DNA of 64,000 nucleotides, taken from Pseudomonas petrae (GTDB lineage Bacteria; Pseudomonadota; Gammaproteobacteria; Pseudomonadales; Pseudomonadaceae). Position numbers and translations under genes: made by a program. Shown in pieces: positions 17,970-26,689 of this stretch (position 1 is its first letter; each line of letters begins with the position of its first letter). The stretch lies in assembly GCF_021728295.1 (NCBI RefSeq), contig NZ_JAKJXE010000022.1, forward strand, positions 1 through 64,000. The letters are read 5' to 3'. Below the pieces are notes generated by a model, which ran no database searches, was not told where the DNA came from, and was given only the letters and a program-made list of their open reading frames with translations.

Positions 17970-19181
17970 TCAGCCGCGTCGCAGCGGCACTGATTGCCCT
18001 CCCAGGTAATCCATCGCGGCCAGAACACCGCTGGACTGAAGTTTTACGCCCGCCATTTGCAGGCCCATTTCGCAGCCGGTCAGGGTGGCCATCAGCATCA
18101 GGTCGTTACAGTCGCCCAAGTGGCCAATGCGGAACATGCGGCCTTTCATCTTGCCCAGGCCGGTGCCCAGGGACATGTCGAAGCGCTCGTAAATGGTCTT
18201 GCGCACCTGGTCGGCATCGATGCCTTCAGGCGTCATCACGCCGGTGAGTACGGGGCTGTAAACGCTCGGGTCGGCGCACTGGATTTCCAGACCCCAGGCC
18301 GTCACGGCGGTGCGGCAGGCCTTTGCCAGACGTTTATGACGGGTGAACACGTTTTCCAGGCCTTCGCCCAGGATCATGTCCAGCGCTTCGGACAATCCGT
18401 ACAACAAGTTGGTGTTCGGCGTGTACGGCCAGTAACCGGTCTTGTTCATTTCAATGATTTCGTCCCACGCCCAGAAACTGCGCGGCAGACCGGCGCGCTT
18501 GCTGGCCTCGATGGCTTTGGGCGACAACGCGTTGAAGCTGATGCCCGGCGGCAGCATCAGGCCCTTCTGCGAGCCGGACACCGTCACGTCCACGCCCCAC
18601 TCATCATGACGATAGTCGGCGGAGGCCAGGCCGGAGATGGTGTCGACCAGCAGCAGGGCAGGGTGGTCCGCCGCATCAATGGCCTTGCGCACCGAAGCGA
18701 TGTCCGAGGTCACGCCGGTGCTGGTCTCGTTGTGCACGACACAGACGGCCTTGATGCGATGCGCGCCATCTGCCCGCAAATGGTCTTCGATCATTTGCGC
18801 ATCCACGCCGCCGCGCCAGCCTTCAATACCGGGCCGACCGATGAACTGCGGCTTGAGGCCGAGACTCAGCGCCATCTTCTGCCACAGCGTCGCGAAATGG
18901 CCGGTCTCGAACATCAACACTTCGTCGCCCGAACTCAGGGTGTTGCACAGCGCCGCTTCCCAGGCACCGGTGCCCGATGCGGGATAAATCACCACCGGAT
19001 GCACGGTCTTGAAGATCTGCTTGATGCCTTCGAGCACCTTGAGCCCCAGCTCGCCGAACTCCGGGCCGCGGTGGTCAATGGTGGGGTAACTCATCGCGCG
19101 AAGGATGCGATCCGGCACCGGGCTAGGCCCCGGAATCTGCAGAAAATGGCGGCCGGCAGGATGGAAATCGAGCTTCAGCAT
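17970..19181 (-). CDS. Class V aminotransferase (serine/alanine/aspartate-glyoxylate type)
   Basis: 403 residues. The protein starts FLQIPGPSPVPDRILRAM and RGPEF, typical of the serine-glyoxylate/alanine-glyoxylate aminotransferase family. The PLP lysine is K206 in VSGSQKGLMLPPG, with the partner aspartate D180 in LLLVDTISG. The glyoxylate-site tail reads FRIGHLGDCNDLMLMATL. Members move an amino group from serine, alanine, aspartate or 3-hydroxyaspartate to glyoxylate. It is first in the minus-strand operon and divergent from a GntR/FCD gene, with a perfect palindrome between. Which amino donor it uses is not decidable by eye. Confidence 0.88.
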   Translation of the reverse strand: MLKLDFHPAGRHFLQIPGPSPVPDRILRAMSYPTIDHRGPEFGELGLKVLEGIKQIFKTVHPVVIYPASGTGAWEAALCNTLSSGDEVLMFETGHFATLWQKMALSLGLKPQFIGRPGIEGWRGGVDAQMIEDHLRADGAHRIKAVCVVHNETSTGVTSDIASVRKAIDAADHPALLLVDTISGLASADYRHDEWGVDVTVSGSQKGLMLPPGISFNALSPKAIEASKRAGLPRSFWAWDEIIEMNKTGYWPYTPNTNLLYGLSEALDMILGEGLENVFTRHKRLAKACRTAVTAWGLEIQCADPSVYSPVLTGVMTPEGIDADQVRKTIYERFDMSLGTGLGKMKGRMFRIGHLGDCNDLMLMATLTGCEMGLQMAGVKLQSSGVLAAMDYLGGQSVPLRRG

Positions 19182-19209
19182 CGGTGTCTCCTTGTTTTTT
19201 TATAATTTG

Positions 19210-19227
19210 GTATTTTGAATTCAAAAT
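19210..19227. promoter_or_regulatory. Candidate GntR operator, perfect 16-bp palindrome
   Basis: ATTTTGAATTCAAAAT (19212-19227) is a perfect palindrome in the divergent gap between the aminotransferase (start 19181) and the GntR gene (start 19344). Extended left, GTATTTTGAATTCAA (19210-19224) is identical, in reverse orientation, to the site before malic enzyme. A further palindrome CAAAATTTTG (19347-19356) overlaps the first codons of the GntR gene and may give autoregulation. Confidence 0.65.
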
Positions 19228-19343
19228 TAACTTAGCACAGGGCAATGCTGTGTCAAACGGCCTAATTACGCTAATCTTCCCAGTGAACTGGAGCATTTTC
19301 GAATAAGGACTCGGTGCCAGAGCGGGTCCGATAAGGATTTTGT

Positions 19344-20069
19344 ATGCAAAATTTTGAACAAATAACCGACCAACCGGCCGCCCTACTGATCCCCAAGGTC
19401 GAACGCCAGCGCCTGCACGACATCGTCATCGATCACCTGCGCGGCTTCATTACTGAAGGCGTGCTCGCACCCGGCACCAAGCTCAATGAGCGCGAGCTGT
19501 GCGAAACCCTCGGCATCTCCCGCACGCCGTTGCGCGAAGCGTTGAAGGTACTGGCCGTGGAAGGGCTGATCGAAATCAACCCGAACCGTGGTGCCAGCGT
19601 CGCGCGCATGTCGGAGCTCGAGATCCGCGAAACCTTCGAACTGATGAGCGGCATAGAGGCCTTCGCCGGGGAGCTGGCCTGTGAACGCATCACCGCTCAG
19701 GAGATTGAAGAGATAAAGGCGCTGCACTACGCCATGGTGGTCAGCAAAAACCAGAACGACCTGCCGGGTTACTACCAGCGCAACCGCGCCATCCACGACC
19801 TGATCAACCTGGCCGCACGCAACTCGGCGCTGCGCCAGGTCTACCTGTCGCTGAACCGGCGCATCCACGCCTTACGCTTTCTCTCCAATCATCAGGCCCC
19901 GAAATGGGATCGCGCCCTGCACGACCACGAAGAAATGATCGAAGCCCTGCAAGCCCGGGACGGCAAGCGCCTGAGCAGCATCCTGCGCCACCACCTGCTG
20001 GAAAAGCGCGATGCCCTGATGCTGCTGGTCAGGGATGAGTCCGAGCACCCGGATTCGATTCGTCGATGA
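19344..20069 (+). CDS. GntR-family regulator, FCD (FadR/VanR-like) subfamily
   Basis: 241 residues. An N-terminal winged helix (about 22-90: LRGFITEGVLAPGTKLNERELCETLGISRTPLREALKVLAVEGLIEINPNRGASVA) is followed by a helical FCD ligand-binding domain (about 95-225) with metal-site style residues (NRAIHDLINLAARN; DHEEMIEAL). AAGGA lies 8 bases upstream of the ATG. It is divergent from the aminotransferase operon and 25 bp upstream of the SHMT-like gene in the same direction, so it is the probable local repressor for the whole locus and, through the shared site, for malic enzyme. FCD regulators usually bind small carboxylates. Confidence 0.9.
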   Translation: MQNFEQITDQPAALLIPKVERQRLHDIVIDHLRGFITEGVLAPGTKLNERELCETLGISRTPLREALKVLAVEGLIEINPNRGASVARMSELEIRETFELMSGIEAFAGELACERITAQEIEEIKALHYAMVVSKNQNDLPGYYQRNRAIHDLINLAARNSALRQVYLSLNRRIHALRFLSNHQAPKWDRALHDHEEMIEALQARDGKRLSSILRHHLLEKRDALMLLVRDESEHPDSIRR

Positions 20070-20094
20070 TTCGTCATTAAGGAAGCTGCCGACC

Positions 20095-21348
20095 ATGCCG
20101 CGTGATCTCGATGCCTTGCTCGCCGCCTGCGCCGACCGATTGCCGCAACTGGAAACCCAGCGCCTGATGCTCTATGCCGGCGCCAACCTCCCCAGCGCCC
20201 GCGCCATGGCCGCCTACAACCCTGCGCTCAGCGCCTACCCGGCGATGGGCCCCACCGGCCACAAAGAACAGCCGGACACCGAACTGGTCAGCGAGCTTGA
20301 AACCTTCACCAGCCACGCCGCCATGACCCTGTTCGGCGCGGCATGGACCGAAGTCCGCTTGGCCAGTTGCACCCTGGCCAACCTGGCCATCTTCCACGCC
20401 TACTGCCGACCAGGCGACAAGGTGCTGGCACCCGCTGCCGAGCACGGCGGGCATCTGAGCCACCGCCGTGGCGGCACCGCAGAATCGGCAGGTCTCATCG
20501 TTGAAGACTTGCCGTTCGACCGCCGCAACTGCCAGCTCGACGCAGCGCGCGCGGCAGAAATGATCACCCAAACACGCCCCAGGCTCGTCGTGCTCGGACG
20601 CAGCGTCATGATCAAGGCCGACGACATCGCCCCGGTGGTCAGCGCCGCCCGCGCGATCGGCGCCAAAACACTGTTCGACGCCTCCCACGTGCTGGGCCTG
20701 ATCGCCGGCGGCACGTACCCCAACCCGTTTGACGTCGGCGTCGACCTCATCAGCAGCTCCACTTACAAAACCCTGCCCGGCCGCCCGCAAGGTTTGGTGC
20801 TGGGCCGCGACCCCGAGGACGCCCTGGCCCTGAGCGAGCTGCTCGACACCCGTCTGCTCGCCAACTACGACGCCGGCCGACTGCCCTCCCTGGCGGTCAC
20901 CCTCACCGAAGCCCAGGCGAGTGGCCGCGAATACGCTGCCGGCATCGTCAGCAACAGCGCGGCTCTGCATCGCGCGCTGGTCGATGCCGGTTTGCCTGTC
21001 ATAGGGGCTAATGGCAGCGAAGTGCACACCCATCAACTCTTGCTGCCGCTGTCACCTGATGCTGATCCGCGCGCGGTGATGCACGCGTTGCAAGCTCAGG
21101 GGATTCTCATCGGGACCTGCGTTGACCCTTCACGCGCGGGGCATCAGGCGTTGCGGCTGGGAACGCAATTCATCACCAGGCAAGGGATGGACGCGCTGGA
21201 CATGACAGAGGTTGCGCGATTGCTGGGTGATGTTATGCATGTCGGCGCTTGCGGTCGGCTGCACGCTCGCCCGGTTACTGATACGGCGCAGATGGCAGAT
21301 CGGATTCAGCAAATGCTGAGCAAAAAAAAGCCGCTGGGGAGCGGCTGA
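20095..21348 (+). CDS. SHMT-like PLP-dependent enzyme (GlyA superfamily, divergent)
   Basis: 417 residues from the ATG at 20095, with AAGGAAG 9 bases upstream. It follows the serine hydroxymethyltransferase layout: SAYPAMGPTGHKEQPDTELVSELETF replaces GlyA's YAEGYPGKRYYGG segment, DASHVLGLIAGG corresponds to D-x-A-H-x-x-G-L, and SSTYKTLPGRPQG holds the PLP lysine K225. Tyr replaces His just before the lysine (THKT in GlyA), and folate-site residues are not evident, so it is likely an aldolase, racemase or transferase on a beta-hydroxy or alpha-methyl amino acid rather than the housekeeping GlyA. The last codons (KKKPLGSG) are encoded by a terminator hairpin. Confidence 0.8.
   Translation: MPRDLDALLAACADRLPQLETQRLMLYAGANLPSARAMAAYNPALSAYPAMGPTGHKEQPDTELVSELETFTSHAAMTLFGAAWTEVRLASCTLANLAIFHAYCRPGDKVLAPAAEHGGHLSHRRGGTAESAGLIVEDLPFDRRNCQLDAARAAEMITQTRPRLVVLGRSVMIKADDIAPVVSAARAIGAKTLFDASHVLGLIAGGTYPNPFDVGVDLISSSTYKTLPGRPQGLVLGRDPEDALALSELLDTRLLANYDAGRLPSLAVTLTEAQASGREYAAGIVSNSAALHRALVDAGLPVIGANGSEVHTHQLLLPLSPDADPRAVMHALQAQGILIGTCVDPSRAGHQALRLGTQFITRQGMDALDMTEVARLLGDVMHVGACGRLHARPVTDTAQMADRIQQMLSKKKPLGSG
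21322..21346 (-). terminator. Minus-strand terminator inside the SHMT-like gene's last codons
   Basis: AGCCGCT (minus strand 21346-21340), loop CCCC, AGCGGCT (21335-21329), then eight T on the minus strand (21329-21322). It would terminate transcripts arriving from the Mrr-like gene to the right. On the plus strand the hairpin has no T-tract after it. Confidence 0.75.
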
Positions 21349-21838
21349 AGTTTGGAGCTTGGAGGCACCACGTCGGGAGCAACGACGTAGCGAACGACAG
21401 AAACAAAATGCTAAAAGCTGATCAGGCGTTTGACCTTCTCCGGCTTGGGTGTGGAGGTTCACCGTTCCCGCGCTGGGCGAGTTCGATGGGGTGAAGCCAC
21501 TTTAGGAACGATGGGCCGCAGGGGCAAATGAAACCCGGGTAACTATTACTTAGCGAAAATGTTATGTGCGGGTAGGGCGTGGGGCGGGAACTTTCAGGGC
21601 TTCGTGGTGCTTCGCGGCACGGCGCTTGGTATGAGGACCGCCAGACAGTCCCTGCCGAGCACACATCCACTGTAGAAGCGCGCTTGCCCGCGAAAATCGT
21701 ATCAGCACCTGAGTCGTCACTGACACACCGCCATCCCATAACGCCGCTAGAGTGTTTGCGCGGCGGGGGCTTGTTGGTGCGAGATTTGTGCGGAGCACGT
21801 CCAGGGGTTGGCCGACGTGCTCATCTGGTCTGGCGGCG
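21349..21838. other. Left flank of the defence island, no gene recognised
   Basis: The 490-bp gap contains one half copy of the dispersed GTAGAAGCGCGCTTGCCCGCG element (about 21673-21694). No integrase, tRNA or direct-repeat attachment site was recognised. Overlapping ORFs in all frames lack ribosome sites. Confidence 0.4.
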
Positions 21839-22819
21839 TTACTTCGCGGTCATCGGCGCGAAAATCGCACGGATCCCACGGCATTTCGGATAAGCCACAC
21901 AACCCCAGAAATTCCCGCCGGCGTTGGCGCCTGTTCTGGCGACACGTATCACCATGGCTTTGCGACAGTGCGGGCAGAGTGGTGCAGCAGGTTCAGGCTC
22001 GGCTTCTCGTGTGACGGGTGGCGTCGCGGTTGGAGCCGGCGCTTGAACGGGAATCGGAGCTGGATCTGGAGCGGGGCTTGCCGTAACGACAACCTCCGGC
22101 TCAACGATTGCTGGCTCGACACGCTCTGGCACCACCTCGACGGTTGGTTGTGGACCGGGCTTCTTCGCCTCGGCGATCCACTGTTTCAGCACTGTGCCGT
22201 CGACCAATTGCACGTTGCGACCTGCCGCAAAATCCCTCGCCGGTTTGGTGAACGTCCCACTGGTAACCACGAAACCGCCGACAGCGCCTTCAGCCGCCAT
22301 CGCGCCATACAACTCCCGCACCACTGGCACACCCACCTGCACCGAACGCCACTGCTTGCACTGCACCACATACGTCTCGCCGTCCTTGCGCGCAATCAAA
22401 TCGATGCCGCCGTCCGGGCCGTTTTTGCCTGTTTCTCGTACTGAGTAGCCGCGCCGACGTAGGGCTTCGCCTACCAGTAATTCGAATTCGTGCCAGGTGA
22501 TGCCTAACAGTGGATTGCCTGTGGCAGTGGCGGCGGATTCTAGGAGATTGCGGCGTTTGCGGCGGCCGATGATTGAAGCGATGGCGCCGGCGGTGAGTAT
22601 CAGGGGAATAAAGAATTGCCCGAACATGGCCATGCCTCTAAAGGCCGACGCGGAAACCATCTTGTCGAAATGGCGCGGATCTAGGTTTGTTGGGAGCGGA
22701 GCAATGGCCACCGAGTGCAGCCAGACTGCACACGCCACGGCGAGAACAACGCTGATCCACCAAGGTAGCTTGCTGGCGAGAAAAATGAGGGCTTCTAGAT
22801 TGGAGGTTTTCTTGGCCAT
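21839..22819 (-). CDS. Membrane-anchored Mrr-like restriction endonuclease with zinc finger
   Basis: 326 residues. Two membrane spans (about 17-37 and 66-86) precede an Mrr-type PD-(D/E)xK nuclease domain (about 105-215): WHEFELLVGEALRRRGYSV, then catalytic D136 in GPDGGID and Q153-x-K155 in VVQCKQW. A Pro/Val-rich linker leads to a topoisomerase-I-like four-cysteine zinc finger (CPHC near residue 290 and C-x5-C about 20 residues on). Mrr family enzymes cut modified or foreign DNA. The membrane anchor places the nuclease at the inner face of the membrane. It borders the McrBC locus divergently. Confidence 0.85.
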   Translation of the reverse strand: MAKKTSNLEALIFLASKLPWWISVVLAVACAVWLHSVAIAPLPTNLDPRHFDKMVSASAFRGMAMFGQFFIPLILTAGAIASIIGRRKRRNLLESAATATGNPLLGITWHEFELLVGEALRRRGYSVRETGKNGPDGGIDLIARKDGETYVVQCKQWRSVQVGVPVVRELYGAMAAEGAVGGFVVTSGTFTKPARDFAAGRNVQLVDGTVLKQWIAEAKKPGPQPTVEVVPERVEPAIVEPEVVVTASPAPDPAPIPVQAPAPTATPPVTREAEPEPAAPLCPHCRKAMVIRVARTGANAGGNFWGCVAYPKCRGIRAIFAPMTAK

Positions 22820-23174
22820 ATCCGTGGTCTTTTCTGAGTCCGTTGTGGTGGAAATTTGGTGAGCGCTGCTGGACCTGTAGGAGTGAGCTTGCTCGCGATG
22901 AGGTGACGCTGATGAAAGGGTATCGGCTAGTTGGCTCGTTGCGATAGAGAGTTCATCTTGTCTTGCTCAAGTGAGTAACCGGGACCACGCTATAGGATTT
23001 GATTGAGGCCATCCGTGGGAGCGTGGCTTGTCCCGCCATCTGGCGCGAAGCGGCAGCAAACCCTAAACCGCAGTCGTGATCACAAAGTTATTTCCGCATC
23101 AAAGTCGTTAGCGCTTTACCGATAGTGGCCATATGGACAAAGATTGAGGAATTCTCCTACAAGGATGTTCTCCC
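22820..23174. other. Divergent intergenic region between Mrr-like gene and mcrB
   Basis: 355 bp that should carry promoters in both directions. It contains a single copy of the dispersed repeat in a GAGTGAGCTTGCTCGCGA variant (about 22876-22900). Nothing else was recognised. Confidence 0.45.
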
Positions 23175-25271
23175 ATGGCTTCGCTCAATCAAATTTTCTT
23201 TGGTCCTCCTGGCACAGGGAAAACCTACGCGACTGTGGAAGCCGCATTGCAGATCCTTGATCCTGCGTTTCTGCAATCTAATCGCGGCAACAGGGAGGCC
23301 TTAAAGGCGCGTTTTGATGCGCTGGTCGCCGCCGAGCACGTTAAATTTGTCACCTTCCACCAAAGCTTCAGCTACGAAGACTTTGTGGAGGGGCTGCGGG
23401 CTGATACCGATGAAGACGGCCATATCACTTACGACGTGATTGATGGAATATTCAAAAGCTTGTGCAGTACCCCGGCCACCGCGAAGGTGACCCATGAGGA
23501 GTCCGCATCTGCTGATATCTCCAAGTCCAGAATCTGGAAGATGTCACTGGGCAACACGCAAGGGAGCGACGCCTACGTCTACGACGACTGCATAGCGTCC
23601 AATTTTGCCTTGCTGGGTTATGGCGACAGAATTGATTTCGCTGGATGCAAAAGCCGCGAGGACGTAGCTGACCGGTTTGCGGCGGCCGGACAGCCGATGC
23701 AGAGCGGTGCTTACGCTGTGAAAGCCGTGACGGATTTCGTGGTTCGCATGAAAACGGGAGACCTGTTGGTAATCACCGGCGGGAACGCCAAGTTCCGAGC
23801 AATCGGAGAGGTCACCGGCGATTATCGTTGTCTCTCTGGCGAGGAACGCGACGCCGACTACGCACAGTGCCGACCTGTTAAATGGCTCCGCACCTATAGC
23901 ACTTCATTACCTTACCAGCAGCTCACAAACGTGAAGTTCACCCAACGGACTCTGTATGAGTTAGCGCAAGCTGCGATTGATAAAACCAAGCTTAGCCAAT
24001 TGCTAAACGCAGATTTGGGCGCGCAAGGGTCGTTGGGCAAAAACCTATTCCGCACGGGCGAGAAGATTGGCGGTTACGTTGTGACCTATTGCTCAGGGGA
24101 TGTGCTCGAGCTGAAAAAGCCTAAAGGTAATGAGCTTCCAATCGGAATGAGCATGCTGCGGAAACTGGCCCAGCATGTAAGGCGCGGTGAGTTGACGCTC
24201 GATGATATTGCCGAGAAGCGGGTATTTCCTAAGCTGGCTGCGGTCGGGACGACACTCGAACCTAACCTTGTCAATGGCTACAACAACATAATGCCTGCGC
24301 TTGTGGAACGCGTTCTGAAAGGGGCGCCGGTAAGCGAGGCCGACTCACCTTCACATAGCAAACGGGTGCTCATCATTGATGAAATTAATCGAGGCAACAT
24401 TTCTCGCATCTTCGGCGAGCTGATCACTCTGATCGAGCCCTCCAAGCGAGCAGGCGCACCGGAAGCATTGGAAGTGACATTGCCTTACTCAAAGGAGCGT
24501 TTTAGCGTTCCGGCTGATGTTCACCTCATAGGGACTATGAATACCGCCGACCGCTCGTTGGCAGCGCTTGATATCGCCCTTCGTCGACGTTTCACGTTCA
24601 TTGAGGTAGCACCAAACCCAGAGTTGCTCGACGAGGTGGAGGTAGACGGCGTACCTATCGATGAGCTCCTCAGCGTTATGAATGAACGCATTTCGGTTTT
24701 GCTTGATCGCGATCATTGCTTGGGGCACGCGTACTTCTTGCCACTGAAATCAGAGCCGACTGTGGAGCGGTTGGAGGGAATTTTTCGGGAACAGATCATC
24801 CCGTTGCTCCAGGAATATTTCTTCGAGGATTGGCAGCGGATTCAGTGGGTGCTGAATGATCATCGTAAGGAACCCACAAATCGTTTTCTGCTGCAGCCCA
24901 TTCAGAATATCAGCGAGCTGTTCGGCGACGATGTCACGGTCAGTCAGCACGGCGAGCGCTGGGAGCTAGATCCTGCTGCGTTCAAAAATATCGATGCCTA
25001 CCTCGGCATCATTGATCACACAATCAAAGCAACAGCTCAGCCGCGTTACAAAGCGGTGGAAGCTACATCCGGCGATTTGACAGTGCGCCAATCGGACTCA
25101 GGCACAATTGAAGTCCTACGCAACGGTGTATTAGTAAAACCCTCAAAACCTGTACTTCGCGATCTGGCTGAAACGCTCAACATCTCGACGTTGACAAGCA
25201 GTGGGACGCCGCTGAACACCCGCAGGCTCGGCCGCAAAGTAATCAAATCGCTGGGCGAACAATCAGCGTGA
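23175..25271 (+). CDS. mcrB: McrB-like AAA+ GTPase with inserted EVE/PUA-like domain
   Basis: 698 residues. The AAA+ motor begins at once: Walker A GPPGTGKT at 10-17, Walker B LIIDEINRG with D402-E403, and the McrB-specific MNTADRS at 455-461 before RRRF arginines. McrB motors of this family use GTP to drive translocation for the partner nuclease McrC. Between the first motor strands and Walker B sits a long insertion (about 115-240) with EVE/PUA-like features (KMSLGNTQGSDAYVYDDCI; GDLLVITGGNAKFRAIGEVTGDY), a fold that reads modified bases. E. coli McrB instead carries its reader domain N-terminally. The gene overlaps mcrC by 4 nt. Confidence 0.92.
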   Translation: MASLNQIFFGPPGTGKTYATVEAALQILDPAFLQSNRGNREALKARFDALVAAEHVKFVTFHQSFSYEDFVEGLRADTDEDGHITYDVIDGIFKSLCSTPATAKVTHEESASADISKSRIWKMSLGNTQGSDAYVYDDCIASNFALLGYGDRIDFAGCKSREDVADRFAAAGQPMQSGAYAVKAVTDFVVRMKTGDLLVITGGNAKFRAIGEVTGDYRCLSGEERDADYAQCRPVKWLRTYSTSLPYQQLTNVKFTQRTLYELAQAAIDKTKLSQLLNADLGAQGSLGKNLFRTGEKIGGYVVTYCSGDVLELKKPKGNELPIGMSMLRKLAQHVRRGELTLDDIAEKRVFPKLAAVGTTLEPNLVNGYNNIMPALVERVLKGAPVSEADSPSHSKRVLIIDEINRGNISRIFGELITLIEPSKRAGAPEALEVTLPYSKERFSVPADVHLIGTMNTADRSLAALDIALRRRFTFIEVAPNPELLDEVEVDGVPIDELLSVMNERISVLLDRDHCLGHAYFLPLKSEPTVERLEGIFREQIIPLLQEYFFEDWQRIQWVLNDHRKEPTNRFLLQPIQNISELFGDDVTVSQHGERWELDPAAFKNIDAYLGIIDHTIKATAQPRYKAVEATSGDLTVRQSDSGTIEVLRNGVLVKPSKPVLRDLAETLNISTLTSSGTPLNTRRLGRKVIKSLGEQSA

Positions 25272-26596
25272 AGGCCAATGTGATAGTCCGAGAGTATGCT
25301 CGGCTCACAACCAGCCACGTCCCAAACCCAAGTTTGGATAGGGCACATGTCTCCGCTTCAGCGTTCGACTGGTTGTGCGAATTGAGCTCGCGCTTCAGCA
25401 AGGCCGGTGCCGCGCTCGTTCAGGTCGAAGATCGGCGATGGCTAAAGCTCGATAATTACGTAGGGGTGCTGGAGACGCCTTGCGGCACTCGTATCGAAAT
25501 CCTCCCCAAGCATTTCGAAGAAGGAGATTGCATTCAGCAAAGCCGAGCATTGCTCAGGCGGATGATCCAAAAATCGTTAAAGCTGCCCACTCGGGAAGTC
25601 GGTGCTACTGCACTGCAGCGCTTTGATACCCCACTGACGGAGTGGGTGATGAGCAGCTTTCTGCAAGCACTCGACCATTTGATCAAGCGAGGCCTGCGTT
25701 TTGATTACCAACGTGTGGAGGAGGAGCAGCGTTACCTACGTGGCCAACTCGACACCGCTCGCCAGATGCGTCAACCACCTGGGCGCCAGCATCACTTTCA
25801 GATTCGGCATGACCTGTTCCATCCAGATCGTGCTGAAAACCGTTTGTTAAAAGCAGCGTTGGACATCGTGTGCAAGGCGACTCGGGAGCCTGGCAATTGG
25901 CGATTAGCCCACGAACTGCGCTCAATGCTGATAGAGCTTCCGACCAGCCGTGACATCAAGAAGGACTTTAAACAGTGGCGCAACGATCGGCTTATGGCTC
26001 ATTACCAGCCCATAAAGCCTTGGTGTGAACTGATCATTCAGCAAAAGACGCCTTTAGCGATTGCTGGCGAATGGCAGGGCATGAGCTTGCTTTTTCCTAT
26101 GGAAAAGCTGTTCGAACGTTACGTGGCGGCGTGTCTGCGCGATTCCCTTCCGCCGGATGCGACTCTGCGTGTCGAGCGTCGGAGCGAATATCTTTGTAAG
26201 CATGAGGGGAGGAAAGTTTTTCAGTTGCGGCCGGATCTGATAATCACTCAGGGCGACAAGAGCTGGGTTTTGGACACGAAATGGAAGCGGCTGGATGGCG
26301 GCGCTAGCCGGGAAAACTATGGCCTGAGTCAACAGGACTTTTATCAGCTATTCGCTTATGGCCAAAAATACCTAGGAGGGCGAGGAAATTTGGTGATGGT
26401 TTATCCAAATCAGACATCGTTTACATGGTTTTTGCCTGCTTTCGACTTCACCAATCAGCTTCAGCTATGGGTAATACCGTTTGACCTCGAGCAAGGTGCA
26501 CTCATCATTCAACCCTCTCAGGGCCCGGTACTTTATGGAAACAGCGGATGGGTCGACTTCAGCGCGCTCATGCGCCGATCAGGGCTTGGCAATTGA
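25268..26596 (+). CDS. mcrC: McrC-like PD-(D/E)xK nuclease subunit
   Basis: 442 residues from a GTG that overlaps the mcrB stop (GTGA), so translation is coupled. An N-terminal beta-rich region (WLKLDNYVGVLETPCGTRIEILPK) is the McrC part that docks on the McrB ring. The C-terminal nuclease keeps RPD with D323 and LDTKWK with D336 and K338, the D...D-x-K catalytic set. It is longer than E. coli McrC (about 348). Together McrBC would bind DNA, translocate and cut. Codon use is closer to the host than the genes downstream. Confidence 0.92.
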   Translation: MKANVIVREYARLTTSHVPNPSLDRAHVSASAFDWLCELSSRFSKAGAALVQVEDRRWLKLDNYVGVLETPCGTRIEILPKHFEEGDCIQQSRALLRRMIQKSLKLPTREVGATALQRFDTPLTEWVMSSFLQALDHLIKRGLRFDYQRVEEEQRYLRGQLDTARQMRQPPGRQHHFQIRHDLFHPDRAENRLLKAALDIVCKATREPGNWRLAHELRSMLIELPTSRDIKKDFKQWRNDRLMAHYQPIKPWCELIIQQKTPLAIAGEWQGMSLLFPMEKLFERYVAACLRDSLPPDATLRVERRSEYLCKHEGRKVFQLRPDLIITQGDKSWVLDTKWKRLDGGASRENYGLSQQDFYQLFAYGQKYLGGRGNLVMVYPNQTSFTWFLPAFDFTNQLQLWVIPFDLEQGALIIQPSQGPVLYGNSGWVDFSALMRRSGLGN

Positions 26597-26689
26597 AGCG
26601 TCCTCAGACTCAAACGGGGGGCTATGACTGGCATTCCCAGCTTAGGTATGATGCGGAAATTTTTTGCTGGCTAGCTTAGCTCCGGGTTG

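Noticed and set aside
20095..21348. Housekeeping glyA
   Set aside because: PLP motif is STYKT rather than THKT and the glycine-rich substrate loop differs; treated as a divergent relative.
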